A DNA stretch of 64,000 nucleotides from Deferribacteres bacterium (GCA_020633655.1 JACKDF010000005.1:186001-250000); one strand, 5' to 3'; positions 35,940-45,557 are shown, counted from the stretch's first letter. Translations and numbers: made by a program. The notes: generated by a model from the sequence alone, not told the origin.

Positions 35940-36015
35940 AACTTATCTTGTCCAACTGTGCCACAGCTGGTGCAGCGGACTTTAGCCTGAATAAGGAAGT
36001 GCGTCGCACCTTTTG
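35940..36015. repeat. Degenerate intergenic palindromic repeat
   Basis: The stretch with GCAGCGGACTTTAGCCTGAA and AGTGCGTCGCACCTT resembles dispersed GCGGACTTTAGTCCGC-type intergenic repeats of several bacterial groups. The arms are imperfect here. It could be an old repeat or a structured leader of the small membrane protein. Confidence 0.35.
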
Positions 36016-36075
36016 GGATTATACACGGCCAGTCAAGGCTATCAGAAGGAACTTTAAGCACATTTGGAGGAAATT

Positions 36076-36459
36076 ATGAACCTGCTAAAACGGACAATTC
36101 TGCCGGTTTTATTGGCGACGATCTGGATCAGTGTTTCTGAATTTGTAAGAAACGAAATTCTGATAAAATCTTATTGGACTGGACATTATGAAAAACTTGG
36201 TCTGGTCTTTCCATCGCAACCGATCAATGGTGCTGTCTGGGGTTTGTGGTCCCTGTTATTTGCCATTGCAATTTATATCCTTTCCCGGAAATTTTCGCTT
36301 ATCCAAACAACCTTACTTGCCTGGTTTATGGGATTTGTCCTCATGTGGGTCGTTATTTGGAATATGAGTGTCATGCCGGATGGACTTTTGTACGTGGCAG
36401 TGCCTTTGAGTTTGCTGGAGGCATTCGTTGCAGCATTCATTTTGAAGAAGTTATCGTAA
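36076..36459 (+). CDS. Four-helix integral membrane protein
   Basis: The product is 127 residues. ATG 36076 has GGAGG at good spacing (a longer frame starts TTG at 36064 without one). Four membrane segments are visible (LPVLLATIWISVSEFV, GAVWGLWSLLFAIAIYIL, TLLAWFMGFVLMWVVIW, YVAVPLSLLEAFVAAFIL). I do not recognise the family; it has the look of small DUF-type inner-membrane proteins. It is convergent with the lipoprotein gene downstream. Confidence 0.7.
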   Translation: MNLLKRTILPVLLATIWISVSEFVRNEILIKSYWTGHYEKLGLVFPSQPINGAVWGLWSLLFAIAIYILSRKFSLIQTTLLAWFMGFVLMWVVIWNMSVMPDGLLYVAVPLSLLEAFVAAFILKKLS

Positions 36460-36506
36460 AAGATTATTTTTGAATTTCATTGAATCTGCACTGTGGTAAA
36501 TATGTT

Positions 36507-36540
36507 TACGGTGGCGTTGAAACACAGCAATACCACCGTA
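36507..36540. terminator. Hairpin between convergent genes
   Basis: TACGGTGG (36507-36514) pairs perfectly with CCACCGTA (36533-36540) between the ends of two converging genes. There is only a weak T tract (TTGTT), so termination in either direction is possible but not certain. Confidence 0.5.
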
Positions 36541-36583
36541 TTGTTCAACAAAGAAAAGCGGTTGAGTCATCATGTATTCGAAA

Positions 36584-37195
36584 TTACAAATCACAAATAC
36601 CGTCATCCTCACTAAAAAATGGAGGTACATACTGACAGTATTCATATTCGACTGAGGCAACTATTTTAAAGTTCGCATTGATTGCTAGTAATTTTCCAGC
36701 TTCCGGTTTTACAGTAATTTTAATCTCAAGGGTGCTTGTGTCTCCCAATTCAGAAAGGACTTCGAATATCTGGTTCGCCAGTTCGTTTATACCTTCTTCT
36801 ATTGCTGAATTCGCGATGTTAAAAACAGGCTGAACAACAGGGAAGGGGAGCGGTAAAAACCCATTTTCTGAATTCCATGCCTGCACCTTGCCGTTTGGCT
36901 TGACGATATTTCCACTTGAATGGAAATAGGATGCTTTGTTGGAGGTATTGGGTGAAAGTGTTCCAGAGATCGATTCGATGCTCACCTTTGTAACACGCAT
37001 AACTTCAGGGAAATTTAGTTGTGAAATGATGTCCTGACGGGTGAGGAGCATGTCCAGCTCGATAGGTTCATTGATTTCGATGACATAATCTTTATCCACG
37101 GCAAAGGAAACGGTCTGGATAAATTTATGAGATTCACAACTGAGAAATAAAAAAGTGCTCAGCAGAATAATTGATGGGGATATTCGTTTTCTCAT
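36584..37195 (-). CDS. Putative lipoprotein of unknown function
   Basis: The product is 203 residues, preceded by AAGGAGAAAAAACA before ATG 37195. It has a lipoprotein signal (SIILLSTFLFLSC, Cys at about 20). The body contains FAVDKDYVIEINEPIELD and TLEIKITVKPEAGK beta segments and ends YCQYVPPFFSEDDGICDL. There is no recognised domain. It is the second gene of a minus-strand pair with the outer-membrane barrel gene (14 bp apart), so the two may form an envelope complex. Confidence 0.7.
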   Translation of the reverse strand: MRKRISPSIILLSTFLFLSCESHKFIQTVSFAVDKDYVIEINEPIELDMLLTRQDIISQLNFPEVMRVTKVSIESISGTLSPNTSNKASYFHSSGNIVKPNGKVQAWNSENGFLPLPFPVVQPVFNIANSAIEEGINELANQIFEVLSELGDTSTLEIKITVKPEAGKLLAINANFKIVASVEYEYCQYVPPFFSEDDGICDL

Positions 37196-37209
37196 TGTTT
37201 TTTCTCCTT

Positions 37210-38106
37210 TTATCTTCCAATTGCAATGCCAAGGTTTACTACATTAGATGCCCCGAGGTTGTAATCAGCGTGAATGTTAAAATAGGGTAAGTTCAAACTG
37301 ACTCCAGTCGTTAAACGGACGGAATTATCTGACTCAAGATTAAAATTAATATCAACTTCTTCCAACTGGTTCTCCAATGTATACTTTACATCCAGATTCG
37401 CAGATTCGAGTGCTAAACCTCCATAAATTCCAAGTACTTTAAATTCTTTACTCGCTTCGACACCAAAAGATGTTGCGGATGCCTCTATGACATCGCCGAA
37501 TTTGAAGGATTGTCTGTTGAAATGGGCTGCAATGTCAATTGGAAAAAGCAGCAGATATTGACTTATGCTGTGTCGAATGCCAAATCCATTTAAGCTGAGT
37601 TCGCCAATATCCCCAATTTTTGCCTTGAACCAGCGCAAAGATGCCTCCGTGCCAAGAAATGAACCAACAGTTATTTGCGGCACAGTCGTCGGGAATTTTG
37701 CAACATTAAAACCACTTGGAAAGACATAGGCTGTTCCTGCAACACCCTCAACGCGTGCTCCCTCACCTCCAAAGATTGTTGCCGTTTCATACGATTGTTG
37801 ACTCCCATCCAGTGGGACAAAAAGCGAGTTGTCATCGAGTTGCGCGTCGAATATTTTTTGATCATCAGCAACAAAGGTGAACATCGCCTCAAGGCTGATT
37901 TTTATATGCAGTCCGAGCCCGGGAATTTTAGCGGAGTGATAGATGCCACTGTTGAGGTTAGCACCAAATGCATCCGCGAGTGGTTGTGCGTATTTTTTCC
38001 CATTGGTCGATGTGTAGCGTGCCAGCGAGGTTTCGATATCCTGACTGGCTGCTTTTGTTGTCATTACAAGGAGAGCAGTAGAAAGTAAGACTAAAATGCG
38101 TTTCAT
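37210..38106 (-). CDS. Outer-membrane barrel-like protein, DUF6588-like
   Basis: The product is 298 residues with a signal peptide (ILVLLSTALLVMTTKAAS) and an AGGA ribosome-binding site. After SLARYTSTNGKKYAQPLADAF it shows alternating amphipathic strands with GIYHSAKIPGLGLHIKIS, FGIRHSISQYLLLFPIDI and a barrel-type C-terminal half ending GASNVVNLGIAIG. The pattern is like DUF6588 outer-membrane proteins of Bacteroidetes and relatives, from memory; no function is known. It is the first gene of a two-gene operon with the lipoprotein. Confidence 0.7.
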   Translation of the reverse strand: MKRILVLLSTALLVMTTKAASQDIETSLARYTSTNGKKYAQPLADAFGANLNSGIYHSAKIPGLGLHIKISLEAMFTFVADDQKIFDAQLDDNSLFVPLDGSQQSYETATIFGGEGARVEGVAGTAYVFPSGFNVAKFPTTVPQITVGSFLGTEASLRWFKAKIGDIGELSLNGFGIRHSISQYLLLFPIDIAAHFNRQSFKFGDVIEASATSFGVEASKEFKVLGIYGGLALESANLDVKYTLENQLEEVDINFNLESDNSVRLTTGVSLNLPYFNIHADYNLGASNVVNLGIAIGR

Positions 38107-38417
38107 GGTGTCCTCATCCTATTTAGGAAAATGAAAGTGAGCCGCCATTGATGATTAGTAGAAAAAGCACCAGTAATTTGCTCTGGACTCATTCCGAAAA
38201 TACATCAATTTAATCGATAAAACAAATTAACAATGTTAATTATTTGCCCGTGGAATTTGCATGGATAATGCTTATTGCAAAATAATTATTGGTGGAGGCC
38301 ATTTCTATCACGTGCTTGTTCACTGATTTTAAAATATCGACGGAATGCATCAGAGTTATAAGCGTTCAAAATTGGGTAAAAACAGATCGAGTGAGGTAGA
38401 GTATGTAGAGCAAGTTG
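38107..38417. other. Divergent intergenic region, no gene seen
   Basis: This lies between the DUF6588-like gene (minus) and the valS promoter. It is AT-rich; no gene or extra hairpin was found. It presumably holds the promoter of the minus-strand pair. Confidence 0.5.
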
Positions 38418-38446
38418 TTGACATTTGACAGCGTATTATTTATATT
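38418..38446 (+). promoter_or_regulatory. Sigma-70-type promoter of valS
   Basis: TTGACA (38418-38423), a 17-base spacer and TATATT (38441-38446) form a near-consensus promoter. The leader to the valS ATG at 38499 would be about 45 bases. No T-box-like structure is visible in it. Confidence 0.7.
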
Positions 38447-38498
38447 CGCCTTTTCTCTATTTTTTTTCAAGTTAGACAAAACTTCTCTGGAGAGCTGC

Positions 38499-41207
38499 AT
38501 GAGTTTTAAGGAAATACCAAAGGTTTATGATCCTGAAAAAGTTGAAGAACGCATATATAAATTCTGGATTGATCGCAATGCATTTCATGGTGTGCCTAAT
38601 CCGGATAAAAAACCTTATACAATCGTGATTCCTCCCCCCAATGTGACCGACCGTTTGCACATGGGGCATGCCTATAATAATACTATTCAAGATATTCTGA
38701 TTCGCTTCAAAAAGATGAGCGGTTTTGAAACCATGTGGATGCCGGGTACAGACCATGCCGGTATCGCAACCCAAACCGTTGTTGAGCGCAATCTGAAAAA
38801 CAACGAGAACAAAACCCGCCACGATTTGGGGCGCGAAAAATTTGTAGAGCGTGTTTGGGAATGGAAAGAAAAACACGGTGCAATCATCATCGACCAGTTG
38901 AAGAAATTAGGTTGTGCCTGTGACTGGGAGCGTGAGCGTTTCACCATGGATGAAGGCCTTTCGACTGCAGTTCAGGAAGTTTTTATCAAACTTTATGAAC
39001 GCGGTTTGATTTACAAAGGTCAACGCATCGTTAATTGGGATCCTGCATCTGCAACCGCCCTCGCCGATGATGAGGTCGATCATCAGGAAATTCATGGTAA
39101 GCTTTATCATATAAAATACTATTTCAAGGATTCCAAAGAATTCCTCGTTGTTGCCACAACACGCCCGGAAACACTTTTAGGCGATACAGCAATTGCCATT
39201 GCTCCCGATGACACCGCAAAACAGCATCTATTGGGTAAGAAAGCTATTATTCCATTCGTCAATCGTGAAGTTCCGATTATTGCCGACGAGCACGTTGATA
39301 AGGAATTCGGATCAGGCTATGTTAAAGTCACGCCAGCGCATGATCCCAACGATTTTGAGATCGGGCAGCGCCACAATCTCGATCAAATCGTGATGATGGA
39401 TCGCGATGGCAATGTTGCGAAATGCTGTACACTGGTGCGCGGAGCAGACCATACGGACGAATTGCCCATTCCGGAATTCATAGCCGGTGTGGAACGTTTT
39501 GAAGCCCGCAAACGCATCGTCGCTGAGCTGAAACAACGCGGTGATATCGTTAAAATTGAAGACCATGTGCATGCTGTCGGTCACAGTTATCGTTCCAAAG
39601 TACCCATTGAGCCCTATCTTTCCGAGCAATGGTTCGTCAAAATGAAGCCTTTGGCCGAGAAAGCGCTTGAAGTTGTGCAAAATGGCAAAGTGAAATTGTA
39701 CCCTGAAGGACGTTTCGAAAAAACCTACGAGCACTGGATGACGAATATTCGCGACTGGTGCATATCCCGTCAGCTGTGGTGGGGACACCGGATTCCTGCC
39801 TGGTACAACGAAGGCGGCGACATTAAAGTCGGTGCAGACGATCCATCGACTGCCGAGGAAAAATGGACGCAGGATCCGGATGTTCTTGATACATGGTTTT
39901 CTTCCCAACTCTGGCCATTTTCCACCCTTGGGTGGCCGGAAGAAACAGAAGAACTGAAATATTTTTATCCAACCAATACTCTGGTAACCGGTGCTGATAT
40001 CATATTCTTCTGGGTTGCCAGAATGATTATGGCTGGTCTTGAATTTCGTAATGATATTCCCTTTGATAGTGTTTATTTCAATGGAATAGTCCGGGATGAA
40101 CACGGGAAGAAAATGAGCAAGACTGCCGGAAATGGTATCGATCCGTTAGAAATGGTTGATTTGTACAGCGCTGATGCAGTTCGCTATACTTTATTGAGTC
40201 TGTCTTCCGAAGGTCAGGATATCTTCCTGGGCAAGAAAGACTTTGAAATTGGCCGCAATTTTACCAATAAATTGTGGAATTCATTCCGTTTTCTCAGTAT
40301 GCATTTGAATGAGGAAATCATTGCAAAAGCACAACTGGAAGACGTTGTCACCTTGCAAAAAGCTGGTAAACTCGATCTGGCAGATGAATGGATTTTAAGC
40401 CGTTATTCCACAACTTTAAAACGCGTTTCCAAGGGACTGGAGGAGTTCAAGTTTCACGATGCCGTTGGTGCGTTACATGCATTTTTCTGGCGTGAATATT
40501 GTGATTGGTATCTCGAGCTTTCCAAACCTCGAATGTATGGTGATGATGAAAGCTTACGGCAAGCATCGCTCACAGTAGCCGTTTTCACTCTGAAGGGCAT
40601 TCTTAAGTTGCTGCATCCGCTTATTCCTTTTATCACCGAAGAAATTTGGCAGCTCATTGGCCTGCCGGAGAGCGAAAGCATCATGAATGTTGCATGGCCT
40701 GCGGGTGATGCACAATTTGAAAACAAGGATAGTGAAGCTGATGCAGAATTTTTGCAAGCAATGATCAATGCTGTTCGCAATATTCGGGGTGAGATGAATG
40801 TTCCACCAAAAAATGCAGCCCAATTGCTCATCTCTGGCGCTGATGATCATGTCGCAAAGTTGGTTCAAAAATATCTGCCCTACTTCAGTCAACTGGCAAA
40901 TGTGGATTCCGTTGAAGCAAGCAGCACGATAGCCAGACCGGAATTATCAGCAATGGCGGTTGTAAATAAACTTGAAGTATTCGTCCCTCTTTCCGGTCTC
41001 ATCGATATTGAGAAGGAAAAACAGCGTCTTGAAAAAGAAAGTATACGCCTGGATAAGCAGGTTTTAGGGCTCAGTAAAAAACTCGGAAATGAAGATTTTC
41101 TTAAACGAGCTCCACAAGATGTCATTGATAAAGAAAAGAAGAAACTCGCAGACTGGCGTTTAACTTTGGATAAAATCAATGAAAATCTGCAGCAGTTATC
41201 TGGATAA
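38499..41207 (+). CDS. valS: Valine--tRNA ligase
   Basis: The product is 902 residues, close to the family norm. ATG 38499 is favoured by GGAG and by the homologous start MSFKEIPKVYDPEKVEER; a longer frame (from 38415) overlaps the promoter. Class I motifs: PPPNVTDRLHMGHAYNN (HIGH-type signature), TTRPETLLGDTAIAI (editing domain), DVLDTWFSSQLWP, and GKKMSKTAGNGIDP (KMSKS-type). An anticodon-binding domain and a C-terminal coiled-coil (IEKEKQRLEKESIRLDKQV) complete it. It charges tRNA-Val in the cytoplasm. It has its own sigma-70 promoter match upstream. Confidence 0.98.
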   Translation: MSFKEIPKVYDPEKVEERIYKFWIDRNAFHGVPNPDKKPYTIVIPPPNVTDRLHMGHAYNNTIQDILIRFKKMSGFETMWMPGTDHAGIATQTVVERNLKNNENKTRHDLGREKFVERVWEWKEKHGAIIIDQLKKLGCACDWERERFTMDEGLSTAVQEVFIKLYERGLIYKGQRIVNWDPASATALADDEVDHQEIHGKLYHIKYYFKDSKEFLVVATTRPETLLGDTAIAIAPDDTAKQHLLGKKAIIPFVNREVPIIADEHVDKEFGSGYVKVTPAHDPNDFEIGQRHNLDQIVMMDRDGNVAKCCTLVRGADHTDELPIPEFIAGVERFEARKRIVAELKQRGDIVKIEDHVHAVGHSYRSKVPIEPYLSEQWFVKMKPLAEKALEVVQNGKVKLYPEGRFEKTYEHWMTNIRDWCISRQLWWGHRIPAWYNEGGDIKVGADDPSTAEEKWTQDPDVLDTWFSSQLWPFSTLGWPEETEELKYFYPTNTLVTGADIIFFWVARMIMAGLEFRNDIPFDSVYFNGIVRDEHGKKMSKTAGNGIDPLEMVDLYSADAVRYTLLSLSSEGQDIFLGKKDFEIGRNFTNKLWNSFRFLSMHLNEEIIAKAQLEDVVTLQKAGKLDLADEWILSRYSTTLKRVSKGLEEFKFHDAVGALHAFFWREYCDWYLELSKPRMYGDDESLRQASLTVAVFTLKGILKLLHPLIPFITEEIWQLIGLPESESIMNVAWPAGDAQFENKDSEADAEFLQAMINAVRNIRGEMNVPPKNAAQLLISGADDHVAKLVQKYLPYFSQLANVDSVEASSTIARPELSAMAVVNKLEVFVPLSGLIDIEKEKQRLEKESIRLDKQVLGLSKKLGNEDFLKRAPQDVIDKEKKKLADWRLTLDKINENLQQLSG

Positions 41208-41270
41208 ATTAAAGCGGTTTTGAGCCTGATTCAAACTTAAAATTTGTTTCAGGTTACTTCGTGTAAAATT

Positions 41271-41310
41271 TAGTAAACCCTCAGGGATGGACAACCTTGA
41301 GGGTTTACTA
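41271..41310. terminator. 13-bp perfect hairpin after valS
   Basis: TAGTAAACCCTCA (41271-41283) pairs fully with TGAGGGTTTACTA (41298-41310). There is no U tract on the plus side. It may end valS transcription or stabilise the mRNA, and lies 25 bp before the next start codon. Confidence 0.6.
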
Positions 41311-41334
41311 TGTAATTCCTGAAAAGGTAAAGAA

Positions 41335-42684
41335 ATGCAAGACAGAAAGTTGGTCCTGTTCCTGCTTGTTTTTGGGACTGTTAACCTTGTGTTGGCGCAA
41401 AATGCTATGCATTTGACAGTTTACAATAACAATGCTGCGCTGGTGAGTGAACAACGTGAGCTCATGGTTCCTTCGGGTGGACTTTTGGAATTTCCTGACG
41501 TTGCTGAACGCATTATACCTGCAAGCGTTCTGGTGGATGTGAAAAATTCGCCTCAAACATTGCAAATTCTTGAACAGAATTTTGAGTACGATCTTGTGGG
41601 CAGTGCAAAAATATTTGATAAATATATCGATGAAAAAATCACTTTACAAACAGAACACAGCGGTGAACTCAGTGGTGTATTGCTTAACAATTCTGGTAAT
41701 GATATCGTTTTGCAAATGCCTGGCGGTCAATTAGTGGTTATGGAAAAGAAGGAGATCCTTTCCACGTATTTTGCTGCACTGCCGGAAGGACTTCGTACAC
41801 GCCCGACTTTAACCTGGAATGTAAAAAATACTGGCCCGCAGAAACGCATGTTGAATGTGAGCTATTTGACAAATGGTATTTCCTGGCACGCCGAGTATGT
41901 TGGTGAGCTGGATAAAAGCGACGCCAGTTTAACACTTGCCGGATGGATTTCAATAGACAACCATAGCGGAAAAAGTTATAAAAATGCTTCTTTAAAACTG
42001 GTTGCTGGTGATATAAATCAGCAAAAACAGGGATCAGGCGAACGAGAAGTGTATAAGATGCTCGCACTTGCTGAGGCCTCAGCAGATGTAGAGGAAAAAC
42101 CGTTTTTCGAATATCATCTCTACTCCTTAGGCCACACCACCGATGTGCGTAATAATCAGATTAAACAAGTTACTTTTATTGAACCAACGCGTGCTCGAGT
42201 TAAAAAACAATTTGTTTATGAGGGAAGCCGTAATGCCCGCAACGTTGCTGTTCAAATAAAATTGCACAACAGTGAACAATCCGGACTTGGTATACCACTT
42301 CCTGCAGGTATTTTTCGGATTTACAAGGCAGATGATGATGACAGTAAAGTATTTTTGGGTGAAGATGAACTCAAACATACACCAAAAGACGAAGAAATTT
42401 TGTTGAGTATTGGCAACGCATTTGATCTGATCGGTGAGCGGAAAGAACTTTTTAACAACAAGCTTTCCAAACGGAGTGATGAAAGAGGATACGAGATCAC
42501 CTTGCGTAATCATAAAAAGCAACCGGTGGAAGTTGTTGTTGTTGAGAGATTTCATGGAGATTGGGAGATCACGGAATCATCATCGAAAGTGATAGAAAAA
42601 ACAGCATTAAAAGCAGAGTGGCTGCTTCAGGTTCCGGCAGAGGATGAAACCAAATTAAATTTTGTCGTGCGCTCTCAGTGGTAA
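41335..42684 (+). CDS. DUF4139 domain-containing secreted protein
   Basis: The product is 449 residues with a signal peptide (LVLFLLVFGTVNLVLAQ) and an AAGG ribosome-binding site. The body matches DUF4139 proteins: HLTVYNNNAALVSEQRELMV, LTWNVKNTGPQKRMLNVSYL, GISWHAEYVGELD, LTLAGWISIDNHSGKSYKNA and a C-terminal half with SKRSDERGYEITLRNHKK. These are periplasmic or secreted beta-rich proteins of unknown function; a link to cell-envelope processes is only supposition. The gene ends 13 bp before recG. Confidence 0.88.
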   Translation: MQDRKLVLFLLVFGTVNLVLAQNAMHLTVYNNNAALVSEQRELMVPSGGLLEFPDVAERIIPASVLVDVKNSPQTLQILEQNFEYDLVGSAKIFDKYIDEKITLQTEHSGELSGVLLNNSGNDIVLQMPGGQLVVMEKKEILSTYFAALPEGLRTRPTLTWNVKNTGPQKRMLNVSYLTNGISWHAEYVGELDKSDASLTLAGWISIDNHSGKSYKNASLKLVAGDINQQKQGSGEREVYKMLALAEASADVEEKPFFEYHLYSLGHTTDVRNNQIKQVTFIEPTRARVKKQFVYEGSRNARNVAVQIKLHNSEQSGLGIPLPAGIFRIYKADDDDSKVFLGEDELKHTPKDEEILLSIGNAFDLIGERKELFNNKLSKRSDERGYEITLRNHKKQPVEVVVVERFHGDWEITESSSKVIEKTALKAEWLLQVPAEDETKLNFVVRSQW

Positions 42685-42697
42685 TTAGTTCCCGGAT

Positions 42698-44788
42698 ATG
42701 CCAACATTAAAATCTATTGACATACGTTTTGTAAAGGGAGTAGGTGAAAAACGTGCTGCATTATTAAAAGAGCACGGTGTTGGCACTCTGGAAGATTTAA
42801 TTTATCTGTTCCCCCGACGCTACCTCGACCGTACAACAGTTAAACCGCTGCGGCTCGTACAGGAAGGCGAGGAAACTACTGTTGTCGGCGTTATAACCAG
42901 TGTCGAACAAATTCGTGGAAAACAACCACGTTTTATTGCGACTGTGAGTGATGGGAGCGGATTTATACAGTGTGTGTGGTTTAAAAGCCTGCATATCTGG
43001 CGCCGTATTTTTAAGGTTGGTGAAAGTTTTGCGTTCTTTGGAAAAATTGGCTATTTTCGTGGCTTGCAGCTGGTGCACCCGGAATACGACCACATCGATT
43101 CAGATGGTAACTGGAATTCACTCAATACAGGCACGATTGTCCCCGTTTATCCCTCCAGTGAGAAATTACGCCTGGGTGGATTGCAAAGCCGGGCACTGCG
43201 TCGTCTCATCAAAGCTTCGCTCGAACTTTACGACGAACTTGTGAACGAAACATTGCCCCTGGTGATTTTGCAAAAGAACGGATTAATTGATTTGAAAAAC
43301 GCCCTGCGTATCGTGCATTCTCCGGAATCACAGGAGGAGCTGCTTACGGCACAGAAGCGCTTGAAATTTGATGAGTTCTTTTATCTCGAGTTAATTCTCG
43401 CTTTACGCCGTCAGAAAATGCATACCCAGGCGCAAGGAATCGCTTTTGCGGATGTCGGTAACAAAACGCGCCAGCTCATCAAGATTTTGCCTTACGAACT
43501 GACAGAGGCACAAAAGCGTGTTTGCAGGGAAATTTGGGATGATATGCACAGTCCAATGGTCATGAACCGGCTCGTGCAGGGGGATGTTGGCTCCGGGAAA
43601 ACCATTGTAGCACTCATTGCTATGCTTATGGCTATCGAGAATGGCTACCAGGCTGCACTTATGGCGCCGACGGAAATTTTGGCTGAACAACATTTTCGCA
43701 ATATCGACGGAATGTTGCAGGAAATCGGCGTGCGAACCGTTCTCCTTTTAGGCGGTCAGAAAAAGAAAGTGCGTGAACAATATCTCGGTGAAATAAAGAC
43801 AGGTGTTGCACAGGTCATCATCGGCACGCATGCATTGATTCAGGAAACCGTCGAATTTAAGCAGCTCGGACTTGCGATCATCGACGAGCAGCACCGCTTC
43901 GGTGTTGCGCAACGTGGTGAATTGCAGAAAAAGGGTGAAAAACCAGATGTCCTTGTAATGACGGCGACACCAATTCCGCGAACGCTTTCAATGACCGTTT
44001 ATGGTGATCTTGATGTGTCAATTATCGATGAATTGCCAAAAGGGAGAAAACCAATTCGCACTGTGTGGCGTCCTTCTCATAAGCGAAAAGAAATTTATCA
44101 TTACATTCGTGATGAATTGGTTCAAGGCGCACAGGTCTATATCGTTTTTCCTTTGATCGAAGAATCGGAAAAGATCGATTTGCGTGCCGCCACTGAGTTC
44201 TATGAAAAAGTGAAAGTTGGATTTTTCGACCAGTTTGAAGTTGGTCTGCTCCATGGACGAATGAAATCAGTTGAAAAAGATGCGGTAATGGGTGGATTTA
44301 AAAACGGGAAATTGCATGTTTTGGTCTCAACAACCGTTATCGAAGTTGGTGTCGACGTCCCCAATGCCACGATTATGGCTATTGAGCATGCGGAACGTTT
44401 TGGTTTAACACAGTTGCATCAGCTGCGCGGCAGGGTGGGGCGAGGTGAGAAAGAGAGTATTTGTATTCTTATCGCCGATACACCACTAAATGAGGAAGCC
44501 AAAAGACGCATTAATACCATGTGCGAAACCAATGACGGTTTCAAAATCGCCGAAGTCGATTTGGAAATTCGCGGCCCGGGTGAAATGCTCGGAACACGGC
44601 AATCGGGATTGCCGGAGTTTCGCATTGGAAATATCATTACGGATACGGATATTTTGGAAAGAGCGCGTGAGGAAGCTTTTCGCGTCGTTGAAGATGAAGT
44701 TTTACTGCAGGAAACCATGAACAGAGCAGACCGATGGGCGTTTTTTCATCGCTATTTGCAGAAACTGGAATTTGCGAGGATAAGTTAG
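42698..44788 (+). CDS. recG: ATP-dependent DNA helicase RecG
   Basis: The product is 696 residues, a normal length. The N-terminal wedge/OB domain has FVKGVGEKRAALLKEHGV and TTVVGVITSVEQIRGKQPR. The helicase core has VQGDVGSGKTIVALIAM (Walker A), MAPTEILAEQH, IIDEQHRFGV (DEQH box), VMTATPIPRTL, LLHGRMKSVEKDAVM and QLRGRVGRGEKES. It remodels stalled replication forks and Holliday junctions in the cytoplasm. No ribosome-binding site is evident; translation may be coupled to the gene upstream. The DUF433 gene starts 7 bp after its stop. Confidence 0.98.
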   Translation: MPTLKSIDIRFVKGVGEKRAALLKEHGVGTLEDLIYLFPRRYLDRTTVKPLRLVQEGEETTVVGVITSVEQIRGKQPRFIATVSDGSGFIQCVWFKSLHIWRRIFKVGESFAFFGKIGYFRGLQLVHPEYDHIDSDGNWNSLNTGTIVPVYPSSEKLRLGGLQSRALRRLIKASLELYDELVNETLPLVILQKNGLIDLKNALRIVHSPESQEELLTAQKRLKFDEFFYLELILALRRQKMHTQAQGIAFADVGNKTRQLIKILPYELTEAQKRVCREIWDDMHSPMVMNRLVQGDVGSGKTIVALIAMLMAIENGYQAALMAPTEILAEQHFRNIDGMLQEIGVRTVLLLGGQKKKVREQYLGEIKTGVAQVIIGTHALIQETVEFKQLGLAIIDEQHRFGVAQRGELQKKGEKPDVLVMTATPIPRTLSMTVYGDLDVSIIDELPKGRKPIRTVWRPSHKRKEIYHYIRDELVQGAQVYIVFPLIEESEKIDLRAATEFYEKVKVGFFDQFEVGLLHGRMKSVEKDAVMGGFKNGKLHVLVSTTVIEVGVDVPNATIMAIEHAERFGLTQLHQLRGRVGRGEKESICILIADTPLNEEAKRRINTMCETNDGFKIAEVDLEIRGPGEMLGTRQSGLPEFRIGNIITDTDILERAREEAFRVVEDEVLLQETMNRADRWAFFHRYLQKLEFARIS

Positions 44789-44795
44789 GAGATTA

Positions 44796-45035
44796 ATGAT
44801 GAGATTTCCTGAATTGGACAGAATTACAATAAATCCTGAAATAATGGGAGGAAAGCCTTGTATCCGGGGCATAAGGGTAACTGTTGGAATGATTACTGGT
44901 CTGGTTGCGTCGGGTATATCTTTTAAAAAAATTCTTGATTTATATCCGTATTTAGAAGAAGAAGATATTAAAGCAGCACTCGCATATGCATCCTGGCGAT
45001 CAGAAGAGATTGAGATGCATCTAAAAGTATCATGA
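44796..45035 (+). CDS. DUF433 antitoxin (VapB-like)
   Basis: The product is 79 residues, starting ATG 44796 after GGAG (a second ATG follows directly). It has the DUF433 signature: RITINPEIMGGKPCIRGIRV, TVGMITGLVASGIS, ILDLYPYLEEEDIKAALAYA. The fold is a winged helix-turn-helix. In known pairs it neutralises a downstream DUF5615 (PIN-like) toxin and autoregulates. Its stop overlaps the toxin's start codon as ATGA, the classic coupled layout. The toxin gene here has an internal stop codon. Confidence 0.92.
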   Translation: MMRFPELDRITINPEIMGGKPCIRGIRVTVGMITGLVASGISFKKILDLYPYLEEEDIKAALAYASWRSEEIEMHLKVS

Positions 45036-45409
45036 AAATTGTTTTGGATATGAATCTCTCACCATCCTGGGTAAGTTAATTACAACACGCAGGGCATGAG
45101 GCAATCCACTGGAGTGAAATTGGTGATGCAACTGCTCCAGATAACGAAATTATGGAGTGGGCGAGAAAAAGAGCGTTTGTGGTATTTACGCATGATTTAG
45201 ATTTTAGCCGTCTATTGTGGCTAACAAATGCAACATCACCAAGCGTCATACAATTGCGAATAGAAGATGTTCGCCCCATCAGTATTGGAAAAATTGTACT
45301 CGCAGCATTAAATGAAATTGAAGATGAGTTAAAAACAGGCGCATTAGTCACAATTGATCCGCGTCATAACCGTTTACGCTTGTTCCCTTTAAAAAGGAAA
45401 ATAACGTAA
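45032..45409 (+). pseudogene. DUF5615 PIN-like toxin gene with premature stop
   Basis: The frame begins at ATG 45032, overlapping the antitoxin stop, as MKIVLDMNLSPSWVS, then TAA (45077-45079), then continues in the same frame to 45409 as LQHAGHEAIHWSEIGDATAP, FVVFTHDLDFSRLL and VLAALNEIEDELKTGALVTI. The family has Asp near the N-terminus (LLDENL-like, here LDMNLS) and H-D-x-D-F in the middle (THDLDF), both kept. A single C-to-T change in a CAA codon explains the stop. All other residues are intact, so inactivation is recent, or the base is a sequencing error. Translation could restart at ATG 45152 but would lack the first catalytic Asp. Confidence 0.9.
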
Positions 45410-45557
45410 AATTCGAACTAACTAAATTATCAGTTTGTAACCAGCTTTATTCATGAAATGCTCCCGGTGGGCGATTGGCATGGGATATCCACTGCCAAAT
45501 CTTGATTTTTATAAATAAAGCAGGATAAATTGAAAAAATCTCGGAGGAAATTTTAAA

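Noticed and set aside
39312..40103. 263-codon minus-strand open frame inside valS
   Set aside because: It lies wholly within a textbook valS gene and has no recognisable domain or start site.
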